DNA of 64,000 nt. Origin: Desmodus rotundus (Eukaryota > Chordata > Mammalia > Chiroptera > Phyllostomidae). Of the stretch, positions 48,621-59,350 are shown piece after piece. The first letter of the stretch is position 1. The number at the start of each line of letters is the position of its first letter. The DNA lies in NCBI RefSeq assembly GCF_022682495.2, contig NC_071396.1, forward strand, positions 58,607,159 through 58,671,158, read 5' to 3'. The translations under genes and the position numbers were made by a program. The notes under the pieces are model-generated. The model saw only the letters and a program-made list of their open reading frames with translations, had not been told where the DNA came from and made no database searches.

Positions 48621-48921
48621 CAGCCCTGGCTGGATGCTTCAGTTGGTTAGAGCGTTGTCTCATACACCAAAAAAAACCCACAAAACATTATTGCAGGTAC
48701 AATTCCCAGTCAGGGCACATACCTGGGCTGCAGGTTCAATCCCTTGTCAGGACATATACCTCTTTGCAGTTTCGATCCCTTGTTGAAGCGTATACGAGAG
48801 GCAACTGATCAATGTTTTTCTCTCACATATCTACTTCTCTCTCTCTCTCTCCCTCTCTTCATTTCTTCCTTCTCTCTCTCTCAAATCAATAAACATATCC
48901 TTGGGCGAGGATTCATAGAGA
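48621..48921 (+). mobile_element. VES-type SINE inserted just upstream of an MGLL splice acceptor
   Basis: Perfect 15-bp target duplication AGAAGGAAGAGCTAA at 48606-48620 and 48922-48936. Head GCCCTGGCTGGATGCTTCAG, a partly repeated middle with three successive CAATCCC/CGATCCC-like B-box-type blocks, a long CT-rich body (48835-48882) and tail AAATCAATAAACATATCC. It ends 63 bp before the AG of the exon at 49000. Confidence 0.97.
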
Positions 48922-48999
48922 AGAAGGAAGAGCTAAAAGAAAATAGAAAAGTTCCCCTACCCATGAAGCAACAGAACCCTCTCTCTTTTTTTCCCTCAG

Positions 49000-49215
49000 G
49001 TCGACCTTTATAACACGGACCCCCTCATCTGCCGAGCAGGACTGAAAGTGTGCTTTGGCATCCAGCTGCTCAATGCTGTCTCAAGGGTGGAGCGGGCCCT
49101 CCCCAAGCTGACCTTGCCCTTCCTCCTGCTCCAGGGCTCTGCTGACCGCCTGTGCGACAGCAAAGGGGCCTACTTGCTCATGGAATCTGCCAAAAGCCAG
49201 GACAAGACACTCAAG
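49000..49215 (+). CDS. MGLL: MGLL coding exon with Asp239 and regulatory cysteines (residues 191-262)
   Basis: This is the largest MGLL exon in the window: 72 codons from [18 protein letters not shown] to [10 protein letters not shown], between acceptor TTTTTTTCCCTCAG and donor GTGAAC, phase 0 at both ends. GAC at 49144-49146, in the motif GSADRLCD, is the catalytic Asp239. TGC codons at 49030-49032, 49051-49053 and 49153-49155 are Cys201, Cys208 and Cys242, the cysteines known as targets of oxidants and maleimide-type inhibitors of MGLL. The reading frame is intact. A bat SINE inserted at 48621-48921 ends, with its target duplication, only about 63 bp upstream of this exon's acceptor. The branch point must therefore lie in the short strip between them or within the SINE. 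Confidence 0.97.
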
Positions 49216-51719
49216 GTGAACACTTAACCCCCTCACTTCCCCAAGGTTGGGAAGGTGGTATCCTTTTGGGCACATCTTCCCAGAACCCCAAAGGCCACTC
49301 CCAGGAGAGGCATCTTGAAATGGGACCAGCCTGGCCCTGCTGGGAAATAAGTACCAGGAATACAAGGCAGTTGTTAATTCTAAGCAAGAACACAAGCCAT
49401 TAGCTGACTGTTCACATGAATAAGCTTAAAAGGGAAAAAGAGAGAACACTCAGAAGATGTCCTGGTCAAGAAAAAAACCTGCAACAGGGCACCAAGCAAA
49501 GAAAGGTCTCCAAGATTTTGTGTCCCACTTTTCCATGTCCAAGGTCCAAAGGCCTGTGGCCACCCAGCCTCCCTGCAGGTTGGTTTGCTGCAGCAGCTTG
49601 GGACCAGCCACCACTGCCAAAGGCTGTGGGTGTACTGGTGCAGTGGGACATGGCAGGGTCTGGTCTGCAAGTGAATCTGCAACAGGGGATGTCACCTGTG
49701 GCTTAGCCACATGGCTTGTCAGACATACAGACTGCAATAGACTAATTAAAGGGCCTTTAGAGATGTGGTTTGGATGTCCCAATATTCCTGTTTTTGTTTG
49801 TCTGAACTGGGAAGAGCTCCAGCTGGGGTAATGGGAGGAGGAGAAGCACTTACTATGCACTTGTCAGTTGACCCTGAAGGCAGCTATCTGTGGTCAATTG
49901 GGCAGAGCACAGCCTCAGTGTAAGAATGAATGGATGTGTCCCCAAATTAAGCCATTAACACCTATGCAGTGGATCCATGGAAGCCCTGAGTCCAGAGCCA
50001 TTTCCTGCTAAGTTACAAAGAGAGCAGGCAACTCATTACAGATCACACACTTACTGAGCAGTAGGGTCAGGATTCAAAATCATACCTTCTGACCCATGCA
50101 CACTAACCCTCTCCATTCCCTACTGTACTGACAGAGACTTTTATGTCTTTGCAAACTTTCAAGTGCTCCCCTCACACCATTATGCATTGCAGACCCTGGC
50201 CCATACCATCTACAAGATATAGACTCCCAGATGAACAGAAAGAAGGAGAAAAAGGAAGATTGGCTCTTACAATGCTGGAAAGTATAAATGCCATGAGCAC
50301 TTTGTAGTTTGGGTGAAGGCACCTCACAGATCATTTCCTTTCCTGGAATGGAACCTTGGTGGTCCTGCAAAAGAAGGCCATACAGAGCGCTCATCTGTTT
50401 ATTCATTCTCCATTTATCCATTTCTTTATTCAATCCAAGTGTTCACTGCCCATTGACTTTGTGCCAGCACCAGAGAACTAGACAAGCAAAGTCTCAACCC
50501 TCCCAAGAAGTCCATCCTAGCAGATGAGCAACAAACAAATAACCAGACAGGATGATGATGATGAAGAGGGTCAATGTCCTGAAGGAAGTTAAGTAGGAGG
50601 TGCGGACAGAGGGACCAGACAAAAAGCAAAGCACCTACTTCAGATAGGCAGGCAGGCCTAAGAGCTAACAGTGACTAGAGCAGTGGAAGAACATTCCAGA
50701 CAAAGGGAAAGGCAATTGCAAAGACCTGAGTTGTAAAAATACTGGTGTATGCAAGCAACCAGGAGATCAGTGCAGTGGAAGTGTGCTGAACAGGGTGAGG
50801 ATGTTATGTGACAGAGGGACCTGGCAGCAGAGGAGGAGTCTGGAATTTTTCTCTTAGTGCTATGAAAAAGCCACCAGAGTGTTCTGAGCTAGAGAGCAAT
50901 ATGCTCCAACTCTAGTTCTCAAAGCATTCCTTAGCTGCTATGTAGAGACAAGAATGGGGGCAAGGACACCAGATGAGAAGATGGTGGTGTCACCTAAGCC
51001 AAGAGGATGGGCTTCGCCTGAGGTGGTGGTGGTGAAGGCAGGGGACAGCCTGGCCAGACCTAGAGAGAGAGTGACTATAGTGATCAAGTGATTAAGGATG
51101 AATCCTGAGCTTGGGCCTGCATCAGTGAGGAGACTATGACCTCTACCCCAAGATGGGTGACACAGGGAGTTCCATTTTGAGATACCTATCAGAGAGTCCA
51201 TTGGAAATTTGGGAAAAGAATTGAAAGAAACCACAAGAGGAAAGTATTTCTAGAAGGTTAACAGCTTTCAAATGATGTTGGGAAGACAGATAGTATGAGA
51301 GCAAGTGTTCCCTGGCTACGGTGACTGAAGGTCATTGGAACCCCTGCCAAGAACAGTTGCTATGGGTTGGTGGGAGTGAAAATAGACTGGGATCAACTGA
51401 GGTCCAAGTGGAAGGCAAGTAAGTGAAGACAGTAAATGGAAATCAAAGTTTTGAGATGGAGGCACAGACCAGGTCCACAGCTGGAGAGAGAAGCAGAGTA
51501 AATGGAAAGTATGTCTTGACTTAAGAAAGGAAGTGCTAGAACATATTGGGACATTTTAATTTTTTTGAGCCATTATCTGATCAAAAGGCATTGGTACCAT
51601 AAAGACAGGAGTCCTGGGGACAGGGGGAGAATCTGGGGGATTCCAGCTGCTGCCTATGGCCTCCCATCCTGCACCTGTAGTTTCCTATAGCCCTGATTTC
51701 CTCTTTCTCCTAATTCCAG
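49216..51719 (+). other. MGLL: MGLL intron, 2.5 kb
   Basis: The last coding intron. 49216-50400 shows nothing definable. 50420-51300 resembles an ancient dispersed repeat (listed separately). ORFs on both strands near 49.4-49.9 kb overlap each other in several frames and look like chance. Confidence 0.85.
50420..51300. repeat. Possible ancient dispersed mammalian repeat (family not named)
   Basis: TGAGCAACAAACAAATAACC, GGAAGAACATTCCAGACAAAG, GGCAATTGCAAAGACCTGAG and CAGTGGAAGTGTGCTGAACAG follow the order of an abundant old mammalian repeat. Same type as 9220-10130. Confidence 0.45.
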
Positions 51720-51845
51720 ATTTACGAAGGTGCCTACCACGTTCTCCACAAAGAGCTTCCTGAAGTAACCAACTCCGTCTTCCATGAAATAAACATGTGG
51801 ATTTCTCAAAGGACAGCAGCAGCGAGAACAGGGTCCCTACCCTAA
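51720..51845 (+). CDS. MGLL: MGLL terminal coding exon with His269 and stop
   Basis: This final coding exon has 41 codons plus a TAA at 51843-51845. It starts [16 protein letters not shown] after acceptor CTTTCTCCTAATTCCAG and ends in [12 protein letters not shown] at 51738-51740 is His269, the catalytic base of the Ser-Asp-His triad. Counting from Ser122 through all five exons gives a protein end at residue 303, the usual length of mammalian MGLL, so there is no indel in this part of the gene. The C-terminal tail differs from recalled human sequence at several of the last ~10 residues, a region outside the hydrolase core. The 3'UTR begins directly after the stop. Confidence 0.97.
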   Translation: MYEGAYHVLHKELPEVTNSVFHEINMWISQRTAAARTGSLP

Positions 51846-53040
51846 GTACACTGTCCAGCCAGGCAATCCCACAGTTGGGGAAATGGGCAGAGGAAGGGCA
51901 GACGCTGACCACTTGGATGTGGCTTGCAAAAGGGAAAAAAAAATCACAAATTGGAGGAATACCTAGCATAATTTACTAAAGAAAAAAGGACATACTTGTC
52001 TTACATTAAGTTGTCCATCCCTGGACCTACCTTAAGGGATAGACAGTTTATGTAAAAACAGAGAAGAGACACAGGCAGTTTTCCAGAGATGAAATGTGCT
52101 GGAATGTCCTTAAAACACAGCAGAGGCTCTGCTCTGCCTTTCCTAGCTCCTGCAAGGTTCCCAGGAATTCTTGGTGTTCTGGGACACCTGGCTGCAATAA
52201 TTGGAGGAGTCCCCCTCCTGCCCACCTCTCTAGTCCCCCCAACCCCTCCGCCCCCATTCATCTCAGTCTGGCCTTTCTCTGGCTGTGATTTGATAAGGTG
52301 GTTGACATCAGCTTCCCAGGGAAGATTTATGTGCCCTCTGAGTCCCAGAAAATGACTGGAACTTCCTCAGAATACATAGTCCCACCCTGTGACCCCTGTC
52401 AACACTTTGTCAGTGAGAATGGGGCTTTGAGGTGGCCCAGAGAGAGAGAAGTTGGCAGGATACCCTACTCTCCCTTCTTCCCCTTCAGGGAGCCTGAAGC
52501 TGCCCATTGAGAGCTGTGTATTCCAGGGCTGCCTTTTCTTCCATGACTCATTTTACCTGACACTATGAGAGGACAATTGTATTGAACAGGGAATGTCTAA
52601 TATATAATGAATATTCTAAAGCAGACACTATTTGGGTAGGTGGTTGAGTGGGTGGGTGGGCCCAAGGGGGCTTGGAGGCACAAATGTCTGATCCCTCTGC
52701 ACAGGCGTGGGAAAAGCTGGCCTGGGAACTCTGAGATAAAGGCATCAATGCACAGCCCCTGAGGCAAGGCCCTGAGCACCACCAGTGGCAGTGTCAGGCT
52801 TCTCCCTGGTCCCCATCTGTCTGGGCCCATAACTGTCCTGAGAGCTCAGCACTGGCAGCACAGCCACCTCTGGTGGCAGGAGAAGGGAGTCCCGACTCAG
52901 TGGCCCTGCAGCCAGGTGGGCAGGTGAGGCTAGATGATAGGGCCAACCTTTCCTAGACCTTTCCTAGCCGAGACCCCGCAGTGCCTGACCAGCCTTTCTC
53001 AGGTGCCAAAGCCCACCCGTGGCCCTCATTCAGCGCCAGC

Positions 53041-53046
53041 AATAAA
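53041..53046 (+). promoter_or_regulatory. MGLL: Possible proximal MGLL polyadenylation signal AATAAA
   Basis: An AATAAA lies 1.2 kb after the stop codon. The downstream sequence is only moderately GU-rich, so use of this site (a shorter 3'UTR) is possible but unproven. Confidence 0.35.
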
Positions 53047-54400
53047 CAAAAATCACTGCCCACTTTGGGAATACCTTCACTTTCAATCAGACTTTGAATA
53101 ACTATGACCACGTGGTAGCAGGAGCCACTGGGGGGCAGTTGCTGAGTGTTGACTCCCATGGAAGGTGTAGGCAGGAGCTCCAGGCTACAGAGAAGAGGCA
53201 ACAGATTCCCTGCCAGGGCCTCTGACTCTAGGAGTTGGGTCTCTTACTCCTCTTCCTTTAGCAGCAGAACTGCTGCCCTTTACCCACATCTTATTCTTCT
53301 AGGGCTTTTTCCAGTCCTCAAAAAGGGGACCCATCTCTGCCCTCTCTCCAGGGACCGGCCTACACCATGGTAGAGCTAGAATTGGCCCCCTTCCAACAGG
53401 CACTTGGATCATGCCTGCTTGCCCAGGGCCCAGGTTTCTGTTCTCATGCTGCTGCCCCTCAGGAGAGGCAAAGTACCCAAGTACCTACCCCTGGGGGAAG
53501 GGCCCCAGTTCCCCCACAGAGAGTGGCTTCCATTGCCCTGTCTTATTCCTCTGGCTTCTCTTTGAGGGAGAAAAATGTAGGAAATGCACTGAGAGACAAG
53601 GTGGGTGTCTGTTAAGCTGGGCAGCCATGTGAATGTTTGTGCTCCTCAGCTAAGGAAAAGCAGAAACTACATTGCAAACTCCCAAACCCCCAAAACACCC
53701 CTGAGCCCAGACCTGGAATTCTTGCCAGAGCTATGACAGCTCATGTCCCATAAAGTCCCCAGATCTCCCACCCACTCTATCCCTGCTCTACCTCTCCCAT
53801 AAGCAGGTGACCGCAATACCATTTCCCAAATTAAATATCAGGCACATGGTTTAACCATGAATCTTTTAGATGCATGAATTTATTTATATGAATGTTCTTA
53901 CAGAGACAAATTCAATAACATTTACACATCTGTTAAAGAATTGCCTGTATAAAAAAGAAAAAAAATATTTGAAATGAATGAGGAGTGAGCACAGGAGCCA
54001 GACAGCTGTGTCTGAAGTCTTACCTGAGGTACTCCAGGTAAACTGTGTGGGTCTCCAATTGAGTTCATTCTCAAAGTTGACAGCTCTGCACTGACATCTG
54101 GAGCTTCAAAGTGGTGCCATGGGAGCAGGCAGGACAGAGGAACTGGGTTTGGAAGGGACAGTAGGTCTCACACACAGCCTGGCCTTGAAAGAGGTGAGAG
54201 GAGGGCATAGGCTAGCCAGGGAGGAGACCCTGGAGACACAGCTGATCCAAACTCACCTGGAGGGATGAACACAACAGGATACTATACCCAAGCACTGATG
54301 TGAACACACCTCTCCCTGTACCCCAGAGGTCATACTGGCCCATACAGAAATGGGTTTCATGCCTGAAAATCTTTCTAGGCAAAGATGTCACTTGTAGCCA

Positions 54401-54434
54401 GTGTGTGTGTGTGTGGGGGGGGGCGGGGGGAGGG
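54401..54434 (+). repeat. (GT)n microsatellite running into G-run with G-quadruplex potential
   Basis: Seven GT units pass directly into nine G, one C, six G, then AGGG. It lies on the transcribed strand of the inferred MGLL 3'UTR, so the RNA would carry four or more adjacent G-tracts. Confidence 0.85.
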
Positions 54435-54785
54435 TCCCAATCCCAAAGGACCCCGTTCTTTTGCAGGGAATGGGCAGCCTCCCTTCCACCCAGCACAGAC
54501 CCTAGCTTCCCCCTCAGTTTCCAGGGGAGACACTGGGCATCATGGCAAGAGCACATAAAGGTGCTCTGGACACCCACCTGGCTCTGCTCAGCACCCTGTA
54601 GCAAGATTTTTTCTTTTTCTCACCACTGCTAACACAAACCCATTAGGATCACAGTGATTTTCTAAACAATTCACCTGTTTGCTATTGTCACTGCAGCTCA
54701 ACACACACCTAAATGTATAATGTTAGTGGGGAAACATGTATCAGTTCAGAACTATTAAAAGAAGCAATATGCCACAGCTAATCCT

Positions 54786-54791
54786 AATAAA
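54786..54791 (+). promoter_or_regulatory. MGLL: Likely MGLL distal polyadenylation signal AATAAA
   Basis: A canonical AATAAA hexamer lies 2.9 kb past the stop, followed within 30 bp by TGGTGTTATCTGTCTGTCTG, a GU-rich downstream element. Transposon-derived sequence starts only further downstream. It is the best placed signal for the major long transcript. Confidence 0.6.
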
Positions 54792-56399
54792 CCAGATGTT
54801 TTTTGAATGGTGTTATCTGTCTGTCTGCCTAATCCAAGACTATAACAGGCCCTACAGAGAGAGCAGAACTGAGAGCCTGTGCTGAGCCAGTCATTTGATA
54901 CAAACCCATGTGTGTGGACTTGACTTTCTGTCCTATACACTCAGAGACTTCTGCCCCAGGAGCACATTGTGCATACATTCTGTTACATTGCATACTCGGC
55001 CACCCTGCATACCAGAGGAGCAGGGCCGCCCCAGCTCTGGACAAACTGCTTCCTCCACAGTGCCACATGGATACCTGAACATCTCTAGAAACAAGCTCTG
55101 ATCTTCACTGCCACACCAACTCCATCTGTGCCTCATTCATCTCAGCACAGGGTACCCCGGCTCTCCTGCTGGTCAGGCCAAAGCTCTGGACAGCATACTC
55201 CACTCATCTTGGTCCCACACTTACACTTGCCCAGCAGTAAATCCTGTCACCTCTGCTTCGATTTCCCTCTGGCCTGATAGCTGGTCACCCTGCCTTTGTC
55301 CTTTCTCCCATGTCCTTTGCCACATTATTCATGAAGCCTTTCCTGACCACTCTGTTTAAAGTCACTCCACCAAACCAGACCCTGCCCTGCCTTCTCCTCC
55401 TCTAGTGAGCTGCCTCCTGTTCTGCTTGTCTACCCAATAGCTCTCTGTCCCCACCATTGGAATAAGCTGCAGGAGTGTATGTCCTTGCATTAGCTCTCTG
55501 TCTGATTTCCAGGGGATCCCCGACAAAATGCCTGTCCAGTGAGTATGGGAGGGAAGGTGGGAGGGAGAGAGAAAGTGAATGAGTAAATAAGAGAGGGGGT
55601 ATAGAGAAGGGAGGGAGGGAAGGAGAAATGGACAAATGCCATCTCTGAGACAAGCACTGAGCTTGGCACTTGGATCTATTTCATGCATATGCAACCTGTG
55701 TAGTCAGTTGCTCAGGGGCCCATGCTTAGAAAGGCCCCCGTGTTTTGTTTATTGCTCTGCTATTGCTGTCTTGAAATTCTCAGTCACTTCTGAAAGAGTT
55801 CCCCACATATTTGTTCTCCACTGGGCTCTACACACATGGAACGGGTTCTGTGGGCATGGCTGAAGTTGGGCCTTCCCTCTGTACAGAGGACCCTCCAATG
55901 GTTGTGTACCTGAAGGACAATCTGCCCCACTTAGGCCCTCCCTTTCTTCTTACACCTAACCAAATTCTACCCTGAGCCTGATCAAACCTGGCGTTCCCCG
56001 CCTCACATGAGCATTTGGTACTATCGAAGATCCCCACTGAGCATCCTTGATGTGCTTGCCAGGTACCATGCCTGGGCCTGGGACTGCCCCACAGAATGAA
56101 GATAGAGAGACACAAACCTGCCACTCCAGCACCTAACAGTGGAGGGTCAAGAAATGAGAGCACACAGTGGGGCCAGTCTAGCAGGCTAGCATGCTCTCCA
56201 AAGGCAGCCCTGTGGGAAAATAGGAAAATAAGTGGGAGTGGGGAGCTCAAGGGGGCTGAAGGCAAGACTTGAGGGTGGAGGTTGGTCTCAGAACTGGGAC
56301 TTTCAGGATGAGTGGAGGAAACCTAGGGTACCCTCAGCAGCACCCGAACAAGGACAGTGTGGTGAAGGGAACCTATGGGGTATGTGTGTTACTGGAGGC

Positions 56400-57105
56400 T
56401 CGTTTCTTCTCACCAACACAGTAAAGAATTACAGATCAGTGAGATGAAAGTGGATAAGTAAGAGTTTTATTAATACATTTTCTCTTGGGCCTGCTGAGGG
56501 TGGTGAGAAGGGCTTAACATAGAAGAAGCAACAAGAGAGCCTAGGCTGGGGTGCCTTAGCTCACTAGGAAGTCAGAGAAAAGGGGTCTGGAGGACAGGTT
56601 CAGGGGATGAGCCTAAGATGAGCTGCCAGCTGCTCATTGCCTTGTGAAGAGAGAATTGTGGGGTGTGGGTAGCGGGGAGAAGGAAGGAAAAGGTATGGCT
56701 CCAGGTGCTACTCACAGGAAGATCACACACGCTCTTGTTGGGTCCTTTGTCTTGAGGCTTTTATCTCTTTTTTTCAGGAAGGAATCTTAAGGAAGGTCTC
56801 AGGGAAGGGTTTCAGTATAATATTCATCAGTACTCCAGGTGTGCCCTTTCAGGGTCATGGTCTCCTCTGATTGGTCAGTGGCAGGGGGTCTTTAGTCACT
56901 GCAGTTTGATCTGGTATAGCCTACCTGGTTTTGCTGATTTTCTGGGCCTAGAGCTGAAACACAACTGAGACCTAGATATTATCTCTAGGGAGGTGACCTT
57001 TTGTATCTGGCTGTAAATTGCTCAGCCATTGTGTGCAGCTATCTCAGTTACCCTATTCCACTTGCCAGGGAATTTTCTTAGTTTCTTAATATCCTGTCTC
57101 AGGTC
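56400..57105 (-). mobile_element. Probable solo LTR, antisense
   Basis: On the minus strand the segment runs from about TGTGACCTGAGACAGGATAT through a TATA-like ATAAAAGCCTCAAG (about 56756-56764) to an AATAAA at about 56467-56473, an LTR-like U3-R order. Ends and target duplication could not be fixed, and no internal retroviral sequence flanks it. Confidence 0.5.
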
Positions 57106-57708
57106 ACAGCAGGGAGCTGTGGCTGGAGGGCATGTCACTGAACACAGAGAGCACTGCCCTGTGAGAGGAGTGGCACTTGTCAGGCTGGGGGTTCAGACAG
57201 AGGACACAGCCATGACCAAGATGGAGGCTGGCAGGGAGGAGGCAACCCACTTCTTTTCACTTCCCATCTTTCACCCTCCTGAACATGGAGTCTGGAGCAT
57301 GAGGCTTCCAACCCATCATCCAAAATGGTTGCTCTAGCTCTTGCCACTGCATCCTTATTCCAGCCAACCAGAGAGGAAGAAAGGAAGGGGGCAGGCATGA
57401 GTGTGCCTTTGAAGGAATAAAGCACAGATCACATCTAGTACTTCAGGTCACATCTAGAACTTGGTGCAAAGAAGGTTGGTAAATATGCCAGGTGCCCATG
57501 AAAAAGGGCTCAGATATCAGGGACAGCCATCAGGCTATCCCCATGAATGAAGAGTGAACTCTGAGGCTTCCAAGGAGAGACCCAGGCTCAGTATCTGCCT
57601 GGAAGATGCCAACAAGGCAGTGAAAATGGGCTGCATGTGAGGCAGGGCCTTGTGGCAGTGAGTACAGAAAAGGGGAGACTGAGCAGCAACTCCTAAAGAG
57701 GTAAAATC

Positions 57709-58217
57709 TTAACTTCAATGTCTCTGGTTATATTTTGTTTCCTTTTTTCTCCTATTGATTATGTTCCAGTTAAAGGTGAGATCATATGGTATTTGTCCCT
57801 CACTGCCTGGTTTATTTCACTTAGCATAATGCTCTCCAGTTCCATCCATGCTGTGGCAAAGGGTATAAGCTCCTTCTTTCTCTCTGCTGTGTAGAATTCC
57901 ATTGTGTAAATATACCATAGTTTTTGTATCCACTTGTTTGCTGATGGGCACTTAGGTTGCTTCCAGTACTTGGCTATTGTAAATTGTGCTGCTATGAACA
58001 TTGGGGTGCAATGGTCAGGGGGGAGTGGGGAGGGGACAATGAGGAGAGGGGATTACAGGAACTACTATAAAGGACACATGGACAAAATCAAGGGGGAGGG
58101 TGGAGGTGGGGGAGGGAGGGGGGTTCAGCTGGGGGGGTGGAGGGATGGGGAGAAAAGGCACACAACTAACTGAATAACAATAAAAAATTAAAATTAAAAA
58201 AATAAAATAAAGGAAAA
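57709..58217. mobile_element. Bat L1 3' insertion with 5' inversion (twin priming)
   Basis: It is flanked by AAAGAGGTAAAATC at 57695-57708 and 58218-58231. 57709-58012 is the late ORF2/3'UTR of the same L1 family as 15399-16007 but in reverse complement. 58013-58217 is the directly following L1 3' end in forward orientation, ending AACTGAATAACAATAAAA. Inverted and forward parts meet without leftover sequence, and their union is nearly contiguous in the L1. Confidence 0.93.
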
Positions 58218-58339
58218 AAAGAGGTAAAATCAACAAGGTTTTGTGATCAACTAAGTTTGAGGGTCAAGGAATTGAGAGAGAACATAAAGAACACACATCT
58301 ATCTTTAAAAAGCTCTGTAGGTAAGTGTCGATGAAAAAA

Positions 58340-59095
58340 AAATCCAAACCTGTAGAGAATTTTTGAGTATGGGTCAAACTGAAGACCTATGCACCAGAAT
58401 AAGATCTCAAATGTTCTTGAGAATAACAGTTTTGCAGCTTCTTTTATGCATTTGAAATTAAGAAATAAAGTAAGGTAGATTACTGGAAGGTGGGGGAAAG
58501 CAAGATGGGGATTGGATTACAGGATAGTCAACAAGATTATGTGCTTTGCTAAAGGTGGTTATGTCTTCAGGCATCTCAAAGGTGCATTAGCCTAGATGCT
58601 CAAGAACAATGGACATGGCTGGCTTAAAAAAATCTTTCTCTAAAGAAGTTATATTCCTAATCAATAAAAGAAAAAAGCAAACAAGATATAACCAGAGACA
58701 TTGAAATTAAGAACAATCTAACAATAGCCAGAGGGGTGGGGAGAGGGAACAATGGGGGGAAGGGTTTTCAGGAACTACTATAAAGGACACATGGACAAAA
58801 CCAAGGGTAAGTGTGGAAGCAAGGGAGGGAGATGGGTTTGGCTGGGGTTGGGAGGAGTGGTGGGGGGGAAATGTAGACAGTGTAATTGAACGACAATAAA
58901 ATAATTTTTTTTAAAAGAATACATTGGAGATAATAGGGGGGGGAAGGTAAATAAACACAATGTGTTTTTTTTTTTTTAAAAAAGAAGTTATATTCCTGGG
59001 GAGTGACTACCGCCATTACCTGCCTAGTTAGGAATTTATGAACAGATCACCTTGTAAGGTTACCTTCCATAGAATCCCCTTTTGTCTCCACATAA
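58340..59095. mobile_element. LTR-like dispersed repeat, copy B, interrupted
   Basis: Copy B of the repeat at 22985-23440, in the same orientation, split by the L1 3' insertion at 58659-58980. Shared blocks include GAATAACAGTTTTGC, GGATTACAGGATAGT and GAATTTATGA-CAGATCACC-TGT-AGGTTAC. Confidence 0.6.
58659..58980 (+). mobile_element. 5'-truncated bat L1 3' end with extra 3' sequence
   Basis: Perfect 17-bp duplication AAAGAAGTTATATTCCT at 58642-58658 and 58981-58997. The L1 part (AACCAGAGACATTGAAATT, CTATAAAGGACACATGGAC, G-rich tract, ACAATAAAATAATTTTT) ends near 58917. About 45 bp of non-L1 sequence follow, with an AATAAA at 58950-58955, then a T-run and a short A tail inside the duplication. 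Confidence 0.93.
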
Positions 59096-59194
59096 GGAAA
59101 GGATGCAAAGTCTGCCCAGATTGTTTGTGTTATATTTTCTAGAGAAAATGAAAATACACATTGAGATTCACATTGCTCGTTTAGTCCCTACTTG

Positions 59195-59350
59195 GTTGGC
59201 ACTTCCTCATGACCCTCTTTAATTTTCATACCAGCTTTGGGTGGTTGGTGCTATTGTTCCCATTTAGACTAAGTAAACTGAGGCTCCCAAGAATTCAGTG
59301 ATTTGTTCAAAGCCAGATGCTGAGTCCTAGCCAAGTCACCAGATTCAGGT
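59195..59350 (-). repeat. MIR SINE fragment
   Basis: Reverse-complement MIR: GTTCCCATTTAGACTAAGTAA, ACTGAGGCTCCCAAGAATTC, TTTGTTCAAAGCCAGATGC. Confidence 0.7.

Larger units (their letters stand above)
32451..48999 (+). other. MGLL: MGLL intron, 16.5 kb
   Basis: It contains SINEs, MIRs, old antisense L1, one full-length and one fragmentary ORF1-only element, and a GGGA/GAAA microsatellite, listed separately. Nothing definable was seen in 32451-33435, 33503-34226, 34415-34804, 34961-36184, 36336-37110, 38000-38690, 42196-43760, 44040-44694, 45000-45474, 46150-48620. The 42.9-43.75 kb part resembles the diffuse ancient repeat seen at 9.2 and 50.4 kb. Confidence 0.85.
51846..54812 (+). other. 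MGLL: MGLL 3' untranslated region (inferred extent)
   Basis: About 3 kb follow the TAA with no recognisable transposon, consistent with the long MGLL 3'UTR known in mammals. It includes an AATAAA at 53041-53046, an AT-rich segment near 53860-53965, a GT repeat followed by a G-run at 54401-54434, and a second AATAAA at 54786-54791 with GT-rich sequence after it. The exact end is inferred from that last signal. Antisense ORFs in it are not considered genes. Confidence 0.65.

Noticed and set aside
49416..49860. Several overlapping ORFs of 96-136 codons on both strands
   Set aside because: They lie in the short last MGLL intron, none continues the MGLL frame, and their mutual overlap indicates chance.
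54212..54604. 130-codon minus-strand ORF
   Set aside because: Antisense to the inferred MGLL 3'UTR, including a read-through of the GT/G repeat; no coding signature.
55828..56265. 145-codon minus-strand ORF
   Set aside because: No domain, low-complexity composition and overlapping ORFs on the other strand; no evidence of a gene between MGLL and the window end.
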